In this document: one piece after another, positions 12,267 through 20,451 of the stretch
Layout: every line of letters begins with the position of its first letter
Numbering within the stretch: position 1 is the first letter of the stretch
Translations under genes and position numbers: made by a program
The notes under the pieces: model-generated
Database searches by the model: none
The model's input: only the letters and a program-made list of their open reading frames with translations
Told to the model about the DNA's origin: nothing
Origin: Hyalangium gracile
GTDB lineage: Bacteria; Myxococcota; Myxococcia; Myxococcales; Myxococcaceae
NCBI RefSeq assembly: GCF_020103725.1
Contig: NZ_JAHXBG010000011.1
Location: 186,001-250,000 of the forward strand
Direction: 5' to 3'
Length of the DNA stretch: 64,000 bases

Positions 12267-12722
12267 TTGGAATTCGTGGACGTGAGCCTTTCTGCCCATC
12301 ATCCGGAGTGGAGCCCCCGGCGCAGGCGCGTGTTGGCGCTGCCGTTCGTGGTGCTCTGCGCCGTGGTGTACCTGGGCAGCGCGATGCACTTCGCCTTCGT
12401 CCAGCACTCCACGTGCTTGGAGCATGGCGAGTCCATCCACGTCGATGAAGACCAGGGGGCCGTGCAGCCTCGGCCGGTGGAGGTCTCCTTCGCCGACGAG
12501 CGCGTCACCCAGTCCAGCCAGAGCGTCGCGGCCTCCCACGGCGCCGACGCCCACTGCGCCCACACCTTCTTCCGCCGGGAAGGGCTGGCCCCCACGGCCA
12601 GCGTGCCGTTCGAGGCGGAGGTCGCGATCGAGCCTGGAAGGGCTCTCGCCCCGCGGCAGATCCACCCGGAGCCCGTCGCCCGGCTCCGTCTGGCGCCCAA
12701 GTCGTCTCCTCCGCTGTCCTGA
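12267..12722 (+). CDS. Small His-rich membrane protein
   Basis: Up to 151 residues; not a family I can name. After a polar, basic start there is one hydrophobic segment (LALPFVVLCAVVYLGSAM), then a His/Cys cluster (HFAFVQHSTCLEHGESIHVDED) and a second one further on (SHGADAHCAHTFF). The start is uncertain: TTG at 12267 or GTG at 12276, neither with a strong ribosome-binding site. Its layout (one membrane segment, then HxxxC-EH and a later H-xx-C) resembles the protein encoded at 23667-24089 at the head of the zinc-type uptake operon. A role in metal sensing or handling outside the membrane is inferred from this resemblance and from the His-rich neighbours. Confidence 0.6.
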   Translation: MEFVDVSLSAHHPEWSPRRRRVLALPFVVLCAVVYLGSAMHFAFVQHSTCLEHGESIHVDEDQGAVQPRPVEVSFADERVTQSSQSVAASHGADAHCAHTFFRREGLAPTASVPFEAEVAIEPGRALAPRQIHPEPVARLRLAPKSSPPLS

Positions 12723-13016
12723 GCCACTCGGAGCACGTCCGCCGTGCGGCACCCGTGTGCCGTACGGGGGGGATCCGGCCATCGCCGTCACACGTCCCTG
12801 GGCCCGCTCAGCGCGTGAGCCTCGCGGCGTGTGTCCCCCTCGGCTGACGTGAGGCTCCGCCGCGCGTGGGCTTCGTCCGCGCGCCAGCGCTCCGTCCCCA
12901 GCTCTCCATCTCCCCGCTGTCGCCCGTCGTGCGCCGATGCTCCTGCCCGAGCAACGCGGTGCGCGGGGGGCGTGCTGATGCCGTACCGCCGTACCAACCC
13001 GTGGAGTCACACACAC
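12723..13016. other. Intergenic region without supported gene
   Basis: About 290 bases between the small membrane protein gene and the first lipoprotein gene. Open frames here lack ribosome-binding sites and similarity. No terminator or strong promoter was recognised. Confidence 0.4.
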
Positions 13017-13502
13017 ATGAAGATGAAGCTTCTTTCCGCTGTCTTGCTGTCCGCCGCGCTGGTCGCCGGTTGCGGCGACGATGAGGAGAGCGTCGATGCC
13101 GACGCTTGCGAGCACCTCCAGGAGGGGCCCTCTTCCTCCCTCACGGCTTCCACCGACAACACCGGCGCGCCCGCGGTGAGCAACGATCATCGCCGCTATG
13201 ACATCGCGCTCATCGACGCGGTGAGCGGCAAGGGCGGGATCGTCTCGTTCGCCGTGTCGGAGGCCGCCGACTACACCGTGTACCTCAACGGCGCGGTGCC
13301 GGTGACCGTCAAGACCGCGAACGGTCAGACGATCGAGCCCGAGGTCAGCGGCACGGGCTCCTCCGAGTGCGACGAGATCAAGCGTCGCCACACGTTCGCG
13401 CTGCAGGTGGGCACGCACACCCTCAGCTTCGGTCCCACCACGGAGACCTCCGTCGGGCTGGTCATCGTCGAGGCGAACCATGAGCACGACCATGAGGACT
13501 GA
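13017..13502 (+). CDS. Lipoprotein with His/Asp-rich C-terminus
   Basis: 161 residues. The signal peptide ends in a clear lipobox (LVAG|C), so the product is an outer- or inner-membrane lipoprotein. The mature part has no family I recognise; it holds VSNDHRRYDIALID and ends HEHDHED, a likely divalent-metal-binding tail. The ATG at 13017 is preferred (GTGGAG 10 bases before it) over a second ATG at 13023; longer open reading upstream lacks a signal. Its stop overlaps the ribosome-binding region of the next lipoprotein gene, so the two are probably translated together. Confidence 0.75.
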   Translation: MKMKLLSAVLLSAALVAGCGDDEESVDADACEHLQEGPSSSLTASTDNTGAPAVSNDHRRYDIALIDAVSGKGGIVSFAVSEAADYTVYLNGAVPVTVKTANGQTIEPEVSGTGSSECDEIKRRHTFALQVGTHTLSFGPTTETSVGLVIVEANHEHDHED

Positions 13503-13506
13503 GCGC

Positions 13507-13965
13507 ATGAAGACGACGATCCTGCTGCTCGGGCTGCTGGGGCTGGTGGCCTGCGCGAAGTCTCCGTCCGCGGCCCACCCGGAGCTGGTCTCGGCCCACG
13601 AGAAGATGGAGGCCGAGCACCAGGCCATGGAGGCCGCCCACGAGAAGATGGAGGCGGACCACAAGGCCTGGAGCGACGAGCACGACAAGGCGAAGGGCTC
13701 CGCGGCGGACGCCGAGCACGACGCGCTCGAGGCGAAGCACCAGCAGCTCCTCGAGCGGCATGGCGCGGTGATGGAGAGCCACAAGCAGCTCGTCGAGCAG
13801 CACGGTCAGCTCGAGACCACGCACGGGGGTGACACCTCGGCGGCGTCGAGCGAGCACGAGCGCATGCAGACCGAGCACGAGCGGATGCGCGCGGAGCACG
13901 AGGCCATGGTCCGCGAGCACGAGCAGATGCGCGAGGACCACCAGCGGATGCTGGGCGGTCACTGA
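13507..13965 (+). CDS. His/Met-rich heptad-repeat lipoprotein
   Basis: 152 residues. A lipobox (GLVAC) follows a short signal sequence. Almost the whole mature part is a helical repeat in which His recurs about every seven residues with Met and Glu between, e.g. HEKMEAEHQAMEAAHEKM and EHERMQTEHERMRAEHEAM. This gives a coiled coil with a His/Met stripe, suited to binding copper, zinc or similar ions at the cell surface; that function is inference. The ATG at 13507 lies 5 bases after the previous stop and is preceded by GAGGA. It is the third His-rich product in a row. A hairpin follows at 13979. Confidence 0.75.
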   Translation: MKTTILLLGLLGLVACAKSPSAAHPELVSAHEKMEAEHQAMEAAHEKMEADHKAWSDEHDKAKGSAADAEHDALEAKHQQLLERHGAVMESHKQLVEQHGQLETTHGGDTSAASSEHERMQTEHERMRAEHEAMVREHEQMREDHQRMLGGH

Positions 13966-13978
13966 GACCTGGTTGTAG

Positions 13979-14009
13979 CCGGGGGGAGGTGCTCGCGCCT
14001 CCCTCCCGG
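13979..14009 (+). terminator. Candidate hairpin terminator
   Basis: CCGGGGGGAGG / CCTCCCTCCCGG arms with an 8-base loop and one bulge, 13 bases after the heptad lipoprotein stop. There is no T tract, so termination is uncertain. Confidence 0.35.
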
Positions 14010-14065
14010 ATTCCCGAGGCGGGCTCGTGCCTGCCTCTTCTCGCGGTTCTTCCTGGAGATGACGC

Positions 14066-14443
14066 ATGGGTAGCTTCCAGCAGTTCCTGAACGACAAGCA
14101 GATCGACACCAAGGTCCTCAAGCGCCTGTCGGCGCAGCTCGAGGCCCACTCCGAGGACGACGTCGCCCTGGAGCGCAAGCGCTGGGCGAAGCGGCACGAC
14201 AAGGACACCCAGGGCAAGTCCTACGCGGAGCTCGGCATCGCCAAGCCGAAGAGCGGGCGGGGCGTGAGCGAGCAGCAGCTCCGGGCCGCGATCGCGGATC
14301 AGCCGCTGCCTCCCCGGGTGCGCGGGAAGATCGTTCGCGCGGTGAACGCGCTGCTCACCAAGAAGGGCGGGGAGCAGGTGACGCACGCCGCCCTCTTCGG
14401 GGACACGAAGCCTCGCAAGGGCGTGAAGCCCAAGGCGAGCTGA
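14066..14443 (+). CDS. Conserved-type small basic protein, unknown function
   Basis: 125 residues, Lys/Arg-rich, no signal peptide and no membrane segment, so probably cytoplasmic. It looks helical (DTKVLKRLSAQLEAHSEDDV, LPPRVRGKIVRAVNALLTKKGG) and ends with a basic tail (KPRKGVKPKAS). I do not recognise the family. CTGGAG lies 8 bases before the ATG. It is followed 10 bases later by another unknown gene, so the two may be co-transcribed. Confidence 0.65.
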   Translation: MGSFQQFLNDKQIDTKVLKRLSAQLEAHSEDDVALERKRWAKRHDKDTQGKSYAELGIAKPKSGRGVSEQQLRAAIADQPLPPRVRGKIVRAVNALLTKKGGEQVTHAALFGDTKPRKGVKPKAS

Positions 14444-14453
14444 GGCTCCGGCG

Positions 14454-15098
14454 ATGACACCGACCCTGCCTCTCACGCTTCCCCTGGAGCTTCGCCGGGA
14501 TGGGGAGCGCCTGTTCGAGATCTCCATGTGGTGCCTCGGGCGGGATGTGAACCACCCGGAGGGCAACCTGCTGCTGCGGCGCGGGCTGTCGCGCGAGCGC
14601 CCGCCCGAAGGACAGAAGGGCGGCAGCGTGTACACCGGCTCGCTGCCGGGAGGCGGGGTCCTCAAGCTGTGGGCCTTCGGCGCGCTGTGCGGCGACAGCG
14701 ACGAGTCCATCTACATCCGGCGGGATGGCTTCACGCCGCTTCGGGTGGACAGGGCCCTCGTGAGGTGGCCCGTCTTCGAGGCGGAGGCGCTGGGCTCCGC
14801 GCAGGCTCCCAGCACGCCCGAAGAGCAGCGGCTGTGCCGCGCCGCCGTGGTGACGCTGTCGGAGTGGATGGGCGGGTATGAGGCGTGGGTGGCGCGGGAG
14901 GTGGGGCTGTCGTGGCGCTCCGCGTGCTTCGCGGAGCGTCGGAAGGCGCCCCCCGTGCAGGTGGGGGAGCTGGCCGATGCGTGGTGGCGGATCGCCGCGC
15001 GTGCCCGCTCCCTGGATTCCGTTGTGAACGACTTCACCGCCCCTGCCGTTGGGGGCATGAGAGGACCGCATGCTGGCGCGACTGCTGCGAACCGATGA
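14454..15098 (+). CDS. Unknown cytoplasmic protein
   Basis: 214 residues; no signal, no membrane segment and no motif I can name. The N-terminal half is beta-like (LPLELRRDGERLFEISMWCLGRD..., GGSVYTGSLPGGGVLKLWAFG) and the C-terminal half helical with many Trp. It starts 10 bases after the preceding gene and its end overlaps the TPR gene start by 29 bases, suggesting a three- or four-gene operon 14066-17216. Function unknown. Confidence 0.6.
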   Translation: MTPTLPLTLPLELRRDGERLFEISMWCLGRDVNHPEGNLLLRRGLSRERPPEGQKGGSVYTGSLPGGGVLKLWAFGALCGDSDESIYIRRDGFTPLRVDRALVRWPVFEAEALGSAQAPSTPEEQRLCRAAVVTLSEWMGGYEAWVAREVGLSWRSACFAERRKAPPVQVGELADAWWRIAARARSLDSVVNDFTAPAVGGMRGPHAGATAANR

Positions 15099-16791
15099 GT
15101 CTCCCTTGTTCTCCCGGGGTGCCTGGGACGAGCTCCCGGACGCCGAGCTGCCCACGCCGCCACTTCGCGAGGGGCTGGGGAGCGCCCACCTCCCGGTGAC
15201 GACGAAGGTCCCGCTGGCGCAGGCGTACTTCGATCAGGGGCTCCGCCTGCTGCACATGGGGTGGGGCGCCGAGGCGCGCCGGGCCTTCGCCGAGGCATCG
15301 CGGCAGGATCCGAGCCTCGCCATGGCGTGGTGGGGGCTGGCCCTCGCGCGTGGTGCCGGGGGACGGTTCGCCGCCGATCGCGCCGAGGCCATCCGCAAGG
15401 CGCTCGCGCTGTGCGAGGGCGCCACGGATCTGGAGCAGCGCTACATCGTCGCGGCGAGCCTGCTGGCCGACAAGGGGCCCTCCAACGGGCGCCATGCCTT
15501 CGTGCGGGAGATGGAGAGCCTCATCGACTGTCACCCGGAGGATCCGGAGGCGCGACTGCTCCTCGCGGGGTTCCTGATGGACGGGTACGAGGCGGATGGC
15601 CGGCCCTGCGCGGGGCAGCCTTACGCGCAGGTGCTCTTGAGGGAGCTGCTTCGCACGCATCCGCACCATGAAGGGGTCCACCTGGCCTGGGTCACCTCCA
15701 TGCTGGGCAGCCGACGTCCCAAGGAGGCCTTGGACAGCGCGCTGCGGCTGCTCTCGCTCGGCGCTCGGGTGAGCCCGTACCTGGTGGGGGCTGGCCGGCT
15801 GCTGATGCGGCTGGGGCACACGGAGCAGGCGCGCACGGCGCTCCAGCTGGCGATCGAGGCGGATGACGCGTGGGTGGCCGAGCAGTCGCTGCCCGTGAAT
15901 GCGGCGCCGCTCGCCGCGGAGGCGATGCGGCTCCTCGTCTCCGTCTGCGCCGAGGCCGGACAGTACCGGGAGGGGCAGATCTGGGCACGTCGTCTCCGCA
16001 ACCGGGTGGAGGTTGCGGGGGACAGCCAGGCGATGCTGCTGGCGACGTGCACCCTGGCCAGCCTGCACCTGCGCTTCGGCTTCTGGCGGGCCGCGGCGGA
16101 GCTGCACGCGGAGCCGTCCGCGGACGCTCCTCCCGCGGAGCGCGGGCTGCTCGAGGGGCTGCGCCGCTACACCCGCGGGCTGAGCGCCCTGGAGGCGGGT
16201 CGGCTCGTGGAGGCGGAGCGCGCGTGCGAGTCGCTCGATGCGATGCACGGGCCGCTGAACGAGGAGCGACGGGCGGAGAGTCACCTGCTCTGTCCTCGCG
16301 ATGTGGCGCGGCTGGTGGAGGTGGCGGCGGACGAGCTGCGCGGCGCCCTGGACGCCCGTCGAGGAGATCCCGCCCGAGCGGAGGCCACCCTCATCCGGGC
16401 CGTCCGTCTGGAGCGCCGCCTGCGAGCGGCCGGGCCCGCGCCGTTCTCCCGGCCCGCCAGGGAGACGCTGGCCCGGGTGCGCATGCGCTTCGGCCGGGAG
16501 GAGAAGGCGCTGGAGCTGGCCGAGGAGTTCGCGGCGGAGCGGCCGGGCAGTGGCCACGCGCGCTTCCTGGTCGCCGAGGCCCGGGTGGCGCTGGGGCGCT
16601 TGCCGGAGGCCGTCTCGGACTTCACCGCCTTCCTCGAGTGCTGGCGGGAGGCGGATCCGCACCTGCCCGAGCTGCAGCGGGCCCGGGCGTTCATGGCGGG
16701 GCGGGGGCGCCACCTGCGCGTCGTGAGCTCCGAGATGGCGGTGGATGAGGGGCCGATGCTGCTCCGCGCCCGAAAGCGGGTGTCCGGTTGA
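15070..16791 (+). CDS. TPR-repeat protein
   Basis: 573 residues of helical repeats without signal peptide. TPR units are clear at the N-terminus (YFDQGLRLLHMGWGAEARRAF followed by DPSLAMAWWGLALARG) and near the C-terminus (ALELAEEFAAERPGSGHARFLVAEARVALGRLPEAVSDF). TPR arrays hold protein partners; none is evident here. The ATG at 15070 has GAGAGGACC before it although it overlaps the previous gene. The stop overlaps the TTG start of the MerC-domain gene by four bases (TTGA). Confidence 0.75.
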   Translation: MLARLLRTDESPLFSRGAWDELPDAELPTPPLREGLGSAHLPVTTKVPLAQAYFDQGLRLLHMGWGAEARRAFAEASRQDPSLAMAWWGLALARGAGGRFAADRAEAIRKALALCEGATDLEQRYIVAASLLADKGPSNGRHAFVREMESLIDCHPEDPEARLLLAGFLMDGYEADGRPCAGQPYAQVLLRELLRTHPHHEGVHLAWVTSMLGSRRPKEALDSALRLLSLGARVSPYLVGAGRLLMRLGHTEQARTALQLAIEADDAWVAEQSLPVNAAPLAAEAMRLLVSVCAEAGQYREGQIWARRLRNRVEVAGDSQAMLLATCTLASLHLRFGFWRAAAELHAEPSADAPPAERGLLEGLRRYTRGLSALEAGRLVEAERACESLDAMHGPLNEERRAESHLLCPRDVARLVEVAADELRGALDARRGDPARAEATLIRAVRLERRLRAAGPAPFSRPARETLARVRMRFGREEKALELAEEFAAERPGSGHARFLVAEARVALGRLPEAVSDFTAFLECWREADPHLPELQRARAFMAGRGRHLRVVSSEMAVDEGPMLLRARKRVSG

Positions 16792-17216
16792 GCTCCGCGC
16801 GTTTCGCATGGGACTGGGACCGGGCGGGGCAGGCGCTCTCCGCGCTGTGCATCGTGCACTGCGTGGCGCTCCCGCTGGTGCTGGGCTTCCTGCCTTCCGC
16901 CGCCGCCGAGCTGCTGGAGGGGGAAGCGGTCCATCGCGGGCTGCTGGCGTTCGTCGCGGCAACCGCGCTCGCCGCCTTCGTGCCGGGAGTCCGCAGGCAC
17001 CGCCGCGGCTCCGTGCTGGTGCTCGCGGCGGTGGCGCTCGGGCTGCTGGCGAGCGCGGGCTTCCTGCTGCCCGAGGACGGGAGCGGGCTCACGGAGGTGC
17101 TCGAGACCGGCCTGACGCTGGGCGGGGGCGTGCTGCTGGCGTCGGCTCACTGGCGCAACCGGACCTTGTGCAGGGCCTGCTGTGAGCCCGCTGCGAGGCC
17201 CGCCCCCGCTGCCTGA
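16788..17216 (+). CDS. MerC-domain membrane protein
   Basis: 142 residues with four hydrophobic segments. The first segment holds ALCIVHCVALPLVLGF, the Cys-x-x-His-Cys pattern of the MerC mercury-transport domain, and another Cys pair is at the C-terminus (RTLCRACCEP). MerC proteins carry Hg2+ or related soft metals across the inner membrane, but MerC-like proteins outside mer operons have uncertain substrates; no merA or merR is nearby. The TTG start overlaps the TPR stop, so expression is probably coupled. Confidence 0.75.
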   Translation: MSSARFAWDWDRAGQALSALCIVHCVALPLVLGFLPSAAAELLEGEAVHRGLLAFVAATALAAFVPGVRRHRRGSVLVLAAVALGLLASAGFLLPEDGSGLTEVLETGLTLGGGVLLASAHWRNRTLCRACCEPAARPAPAA

Positions 17217-17219
17217 GGC

Positions 17220-18725
17220 TCAGCGCTGGGGGCGCTCGGGCGGGGTGGGGACGCCCGAGGAGGGCGGCAGCTCGTGGCCTTCCAGGGCCGTGGCGGGCAG
17301 CGCCGGGGAGAGCGCGCCCACGTAGAGCAGCCCGTGGTAGCCCTCGTCGGTGGGCTGGGAGAAGAGCGTGACGTACGGCGTCTGCCCGGGAGGCGCGGCC
17401 ACGCGCTCGGTCGGCGCGGCGGCCACCACGGTGCACACCAGCTTCGCAGCCCGGTTCAGATCGCAGCCCCAGCGCTTGCCTCGGGCATAGCTCAGGTCCA
17501 GCACCAGCAGGTTCGGCTCGCTGCTCACCAGCCGCTTCGCCATGGGGACGAAGTCGCGGTCCCACGGAGTGCCCTGGACCACGCGCGTGTGCGTGTTGCC
17601 CGCCAGGACGATGAAGAGCTCGTCCGGATGCGCCTTGCGGCGTGCGGCCCACAGCTCGGCCAGCCTCGCGTCACGCTCGGTGCCGGTGGCCTCCTCCGTG
17701 TCGTAGGCCACCACGGTGACGAACAGGCCATAGGTGCGCAGCGAGCGCATGCGGTCGATGAGATCCATGATGGCGCGGCTGCTGCGTCCATCCTGGTAGG
17801 GCCGGCGCCAGAACAGGCCGCGCAGCAGCTCGTCCTGGTCGGACGGAGAGCCGGGGCTGGCCAGGTAGCGGTTGATGCGCCCCTGCTCGGTGCGGGGGAT
17901 GGACAGGCCCAGGACCACGGACAGGCCGGTGCTGGCGGACTGGCACGCCACGTCACCCACGACGGCGGGCGCCTCCCGGCTGCCGAGCTGCTCGCCGATC
18001 AGGATCGTCCGCCCGGGCTGGAGGAGCTGCGTCAGGCCACGCACCTGCTGGGGGCAGGGTGACACCTCCGTGTTCCGCGGCTCCCCCTCGGTCCTCCAGC
18101 GGTCGAGGTAGAAGTCCATGGAGCGGAGCTGGGCACGGTCGGGCTCGGGCGTCACGTCGCGAGCAACCACCTCGATGCCGGCGCTGGCCTCCAGGCGCGC
18201 GGTCAGCTCCTTCTCGATGACCAGGTCGCGCGTGCCCATCATCGTGCCCCGGTCCTGGTTCTGCTTCTCGATCGGGTTGCGCTCCTGGGACGCGAAGTCG
18301 GTGTGCTGGTACTGCATGAACTTGTAGAGCTGGGGCCGCTGCTCGCTGTTGTTGCTGATGTTCGTCCGGATCATCTTGAAGACGCGGACCACGGACTGCC
18401 GGGGACCGACCTGGAGCCCGTTCACCATGTAGCGGTACTGGATGTCGTTGCCCCACTGATTGCTCGCGAGCCTCGGCGCCGACCAGGTGGTGAGCAGCAT
18501 GTGCGGATCCTCGGTCTGCTCGAAGGAGTAGCCCTTCTCCGCCAGCAGCTTGCGCGTCTCTTCCAGGGCCTCGCCCACCGGCTTGAGGAAGACGTGCTCG
18601 TACTTGGGTGCCGCGGGCCCCGACACCGAGTCGGGCACGGTGTTCCGAGCACAGGCGACCGTGAGCGCAAGGATGCAGGTCAGCAGGACTCGCTGCGGCA
18701 AGATCGCTCCAGGGGATGGGGGCAT
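17220..18725 (-). CDS. Lipoprotein with TIKI/ChaN/EreA-like domain
   Basis: About 501 residues. The signal peptide ends at a lipobox (TVAC), so the product is a lipoprotein. The N-terminal ~200 residues are unrecognised. The C-terminal half begins ILIGEQLGSREAPAVVGDVAC and later has YGLFVTVVAYD, FIVLAGNTHTRVV and LLVLDLSYARG. The GE-x-x-G-xx-E-x-P start and the GN-x-H motif fit the ChaN/TIKI/EreA superfamily of metal-dependent hydrolases and haem-binding proteins; this is inferred from motifs. ATG at 18725 (AGGGG before it) is preferred to one 30 bases upstream. It follows the ZnuB-like gene by 72 bases on the same strand and may be the last gene of the zinc operon. Confidence 0.6.
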   Translation of the reverse strand: MPPSPGAILPQRVLLTCILALTVACARNTVPDSVSGPAAPKYEHVFLKPVGEALEETRKLLAEKGYSFEQTEDPHMLLTTWSAPRLASNQWGNDIQYRYMVNGLQVGPRQSVVRVFKMIRTNISNNSEQRPQLYKFMQYQHTDFASQERNPIEKQNQDRGTMMGTRDLVIEKELTARLEASAGIEVVARDVTPEPDRAQLRSMDFYLDRWRTEGEPRNTEVSPCPQQVRGLTQLLQPGRTILIGEQLGSREAPAVVGDVACQSASTGLSVVLGLSIPRTEQGRINRYLASPGSPSDQDELLRGLFWRRPYQDGRSSRAIMDLIDRMRSLRTYGLFVTVVAYDTEEATGTERDARLAELWAARRKAHPDELFIVLAGNTHTRVVQGTPWDRDFVPMAKRLVSSEPNLLVLDLSYARGKRWGCDLNRAAKLVCTVVAAAPTERVAAPPGQTPYVTLFSQPTDEGYHGLLYVGALSPALPATALEGHELPPSSGVPTPPERPQR

Positions 18726-18797
18726 ACCCCTGGAACGCTCCGTGAGCGGGCGCATATCGGCTCACTCGGGAGGCCGCCAGCGAAACGGCCGTGGGGC

Positions 18798-19658
18798 TCA
18801 GAGCCTGGGACTGACGAGGACGCGCAGGCCGCGGATGCTCACGGTGAGGAGCACCAGGGCGCTCGAGAGCACCGTCTGGGAGCCGCCGACGGGGAAGTCA
18901 TAGAAGAAAGCGAAGAGATAGCCCCCCACGCCCGCGATGATGCCGCCGAGCGTGGCCAGCAGGAACGTCCACCCCAGCTTCAGGTCCAGCACCAGCGCGG
19001 CGATGGCCGACAGCGTGGAGAAGGCAAACACGGGCAGCGCGCCGAGCGCCCGGGCCGACACGCCCACCATGACGCCGATGGAGACCATCACCACCGCGTC
19101 CAGCAGCCGCACCGGCAGGCCCTGCACGCTGGCGCCAATCCGGTCGAAGCTGGCGAAGGTGATGCCGCGGAACCACCACAGGTGGATGACGAGCACGAGG
19201 ACGCCCACCACCGACACGCCGGTGAGCTGCTCCGGCGTCACCAGCACCGCGGTGCCGAAGAGGATGCCCTGGATGTCATGGGCCTCCTGGGCGATGCGGT
19301 CTCCCACGAGCACGGCCGCGCCGCCGGCGAACGCGAAGGCCAGGCCGAGCAGGCTCTCGCGGGTGAGCTTCAGCTTCGCGGGCTCCATCATCAGGAGCAG
19401 CGTCGCCAGCAGGGACAGCCCGGTGGCCCCCAGCGTCGGGTTGATGGAGATGCCCAGGTGGATCTCCGCGAAGAAGGCGAGCGCCACGCCCAGGCCCGCC
19501 GCGTGGGTGGTGGCGGCGCTGACGAACACCATGCGCCGCAGCACCACGTAGACGCTCAGGAAGCCGAGCACGCCTCCGGCGATCAGGGCGCAGAGGATGG
19601 GGTCGCGGAACAGCTCGAAGCTGGCCTGGAACTGCTCCCACTTCGAGGGCTCAACCAT
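18798..19658 (-). CDS. Zinc/manganese-type ABC transporter permease
   Basis: 286 residues, eight or so hydrophobic segments, of the ABC-3 (ZnuB/TroC/MntB) family: FRDPILCALIAGGVLGFLSVYVVLRRMVF and AATTHAAGLGVALAFF near the start are the family's best-conserved blocks, and FAFSTLSAIAALVLDL follows later. It forms the inner-membrane channel for metal released from the binding protein encoded at 21286. The ATG at 19658 overlaps the ATPase gene stop by eight bases, showing translational coupling. Confidence 0.9.
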   Translation of the reverse strand: MVEPSKWEQFQASFELFRDPILCALIAGGVLGFLSVYVVLRRMVFVSAATTHAAGLGVALAFFAEIHLGISINPTLGATGLSLLATLLLMMEPAKLKLTRESLLGLAFAFAGGAAVLVGDRIAQEAHDIQGILFGTAVLVTPEQLTGVSVVGVLVLVIHLWWFRGITFASFDRIGASVQGLPVRLLDAVVMVSIGVMVGVSARALGALPVFAFSTLSAIAALVLDLKLGWTFLLATLGGIIAGVGGYLFAFFYDFPVGGSQTVLSSALVLLTVSIRGLRVLVSPRL

Positions 19659-20451
19659 GGACGTGTCCAAGGTGGCCTCCCGTGGTGGCGCGAGTGCAGT
19701 ACTCGTCACCGTACTGGTGACGGAAGGCGGGGTGGCAGAAGACCGTCTTCGCGTCGCCGGCGATGACGGCGGGAGTCTCCCGATCCAGGAAGACCATGGT
19801 GTTCGCGTGCTCGGCGGCCAGGGTGAGATCATGGCTGACCACCACCACGGCCATGTTCCGCTCGCGCGCCATCCAGACCAGGCGCTTCATGGTCTCCTTC
19901 TCGGCCACGGCGTCCATGGCGGCGGTGGGCTCGTCCAGCAGGACGAGGTCCGCCTCGCTGGCGATCACCCGGGCGAGCAGTGAGCGCTGCTTCTGCCCCT
20001 CGGACAGATCGCGGTAGGGGCGGTTGGCGAACTCGCGCGCGCCGGCGGTGTCGAGCGCGGCCTCCGCGAGCTTGCGGTCCTGCCGCGAGGCGAAGGGGTT
20101 GAGGAAGTTCCAGCCCGTCAGCCGGCCCCAGAGGACCATCTCCCGGGGGCGCATGGGCAGCACGGAGTCGATGCCCACCGTCTGCGGCATGTAGGAGCAC
20201 TTCAGCAGAGGCTTGTTCTTCACGACGCGGCCCGAGACGGGCGGCAGCATGCCCAGCAGCGTCTTGAACCAGGTGCTCTTGCCCGAGCCGTTGCGGCCCA
20301 CCACGGAGATGAAGCTGCCGCGCCGGATCTGCAGGTTGAACGGGGGCAGCAGGGGCGTCTCTCCGAAGCCGACCGCCAGCTCCTCGCACGACAGCAGCAG
20401 CTCGGAGCTCGGAGCCGGGGCGGCCGGCTTGGAGGGATCATCGGCCTTCAC
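19651..20451 (-). CDS. Zinc/manganese-type ABC transporter ATP-binding protein
   Basis: 266 residues. All ABC ATPase motifs are present: Walker A GRNGSGKST near residue 53, signature DLSEGQKQR, Walker B ADLVLLDEPT, and the H-loop SHD. The C-terminus is His-rich (HLGHVHG), which could sense or bind zinc. Energises uptake together with the permease (18798) and the binding protein (21286). Its start overlaps the upstream lipoprotein gene by 14 bases. Confidence 0.92.
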   Translation of the reverse strand: MKADDPSKPAAPAPSSELLLSCEELAVGFGETPLLPPFNLQIRRGSFISVVGRNGSGKSTWFKTLLGMLPPVSGRVVKNKPLLKCSYMPQTVGIDSVLPMRPREMVLWGRLTGWNFLNPFASRQDRKLAEAALDTAGAREFANRPYRDLSEGQKQRSLLARVIASEADLVLLDEPTAAMDAVAEKETMKRLVWMARERNMAVVVVSHDLTLAAEHANTMVFLDRETPAVIAGDAKTVFCHPAFRHQYGDEYCTRATTGGHLGHVHG

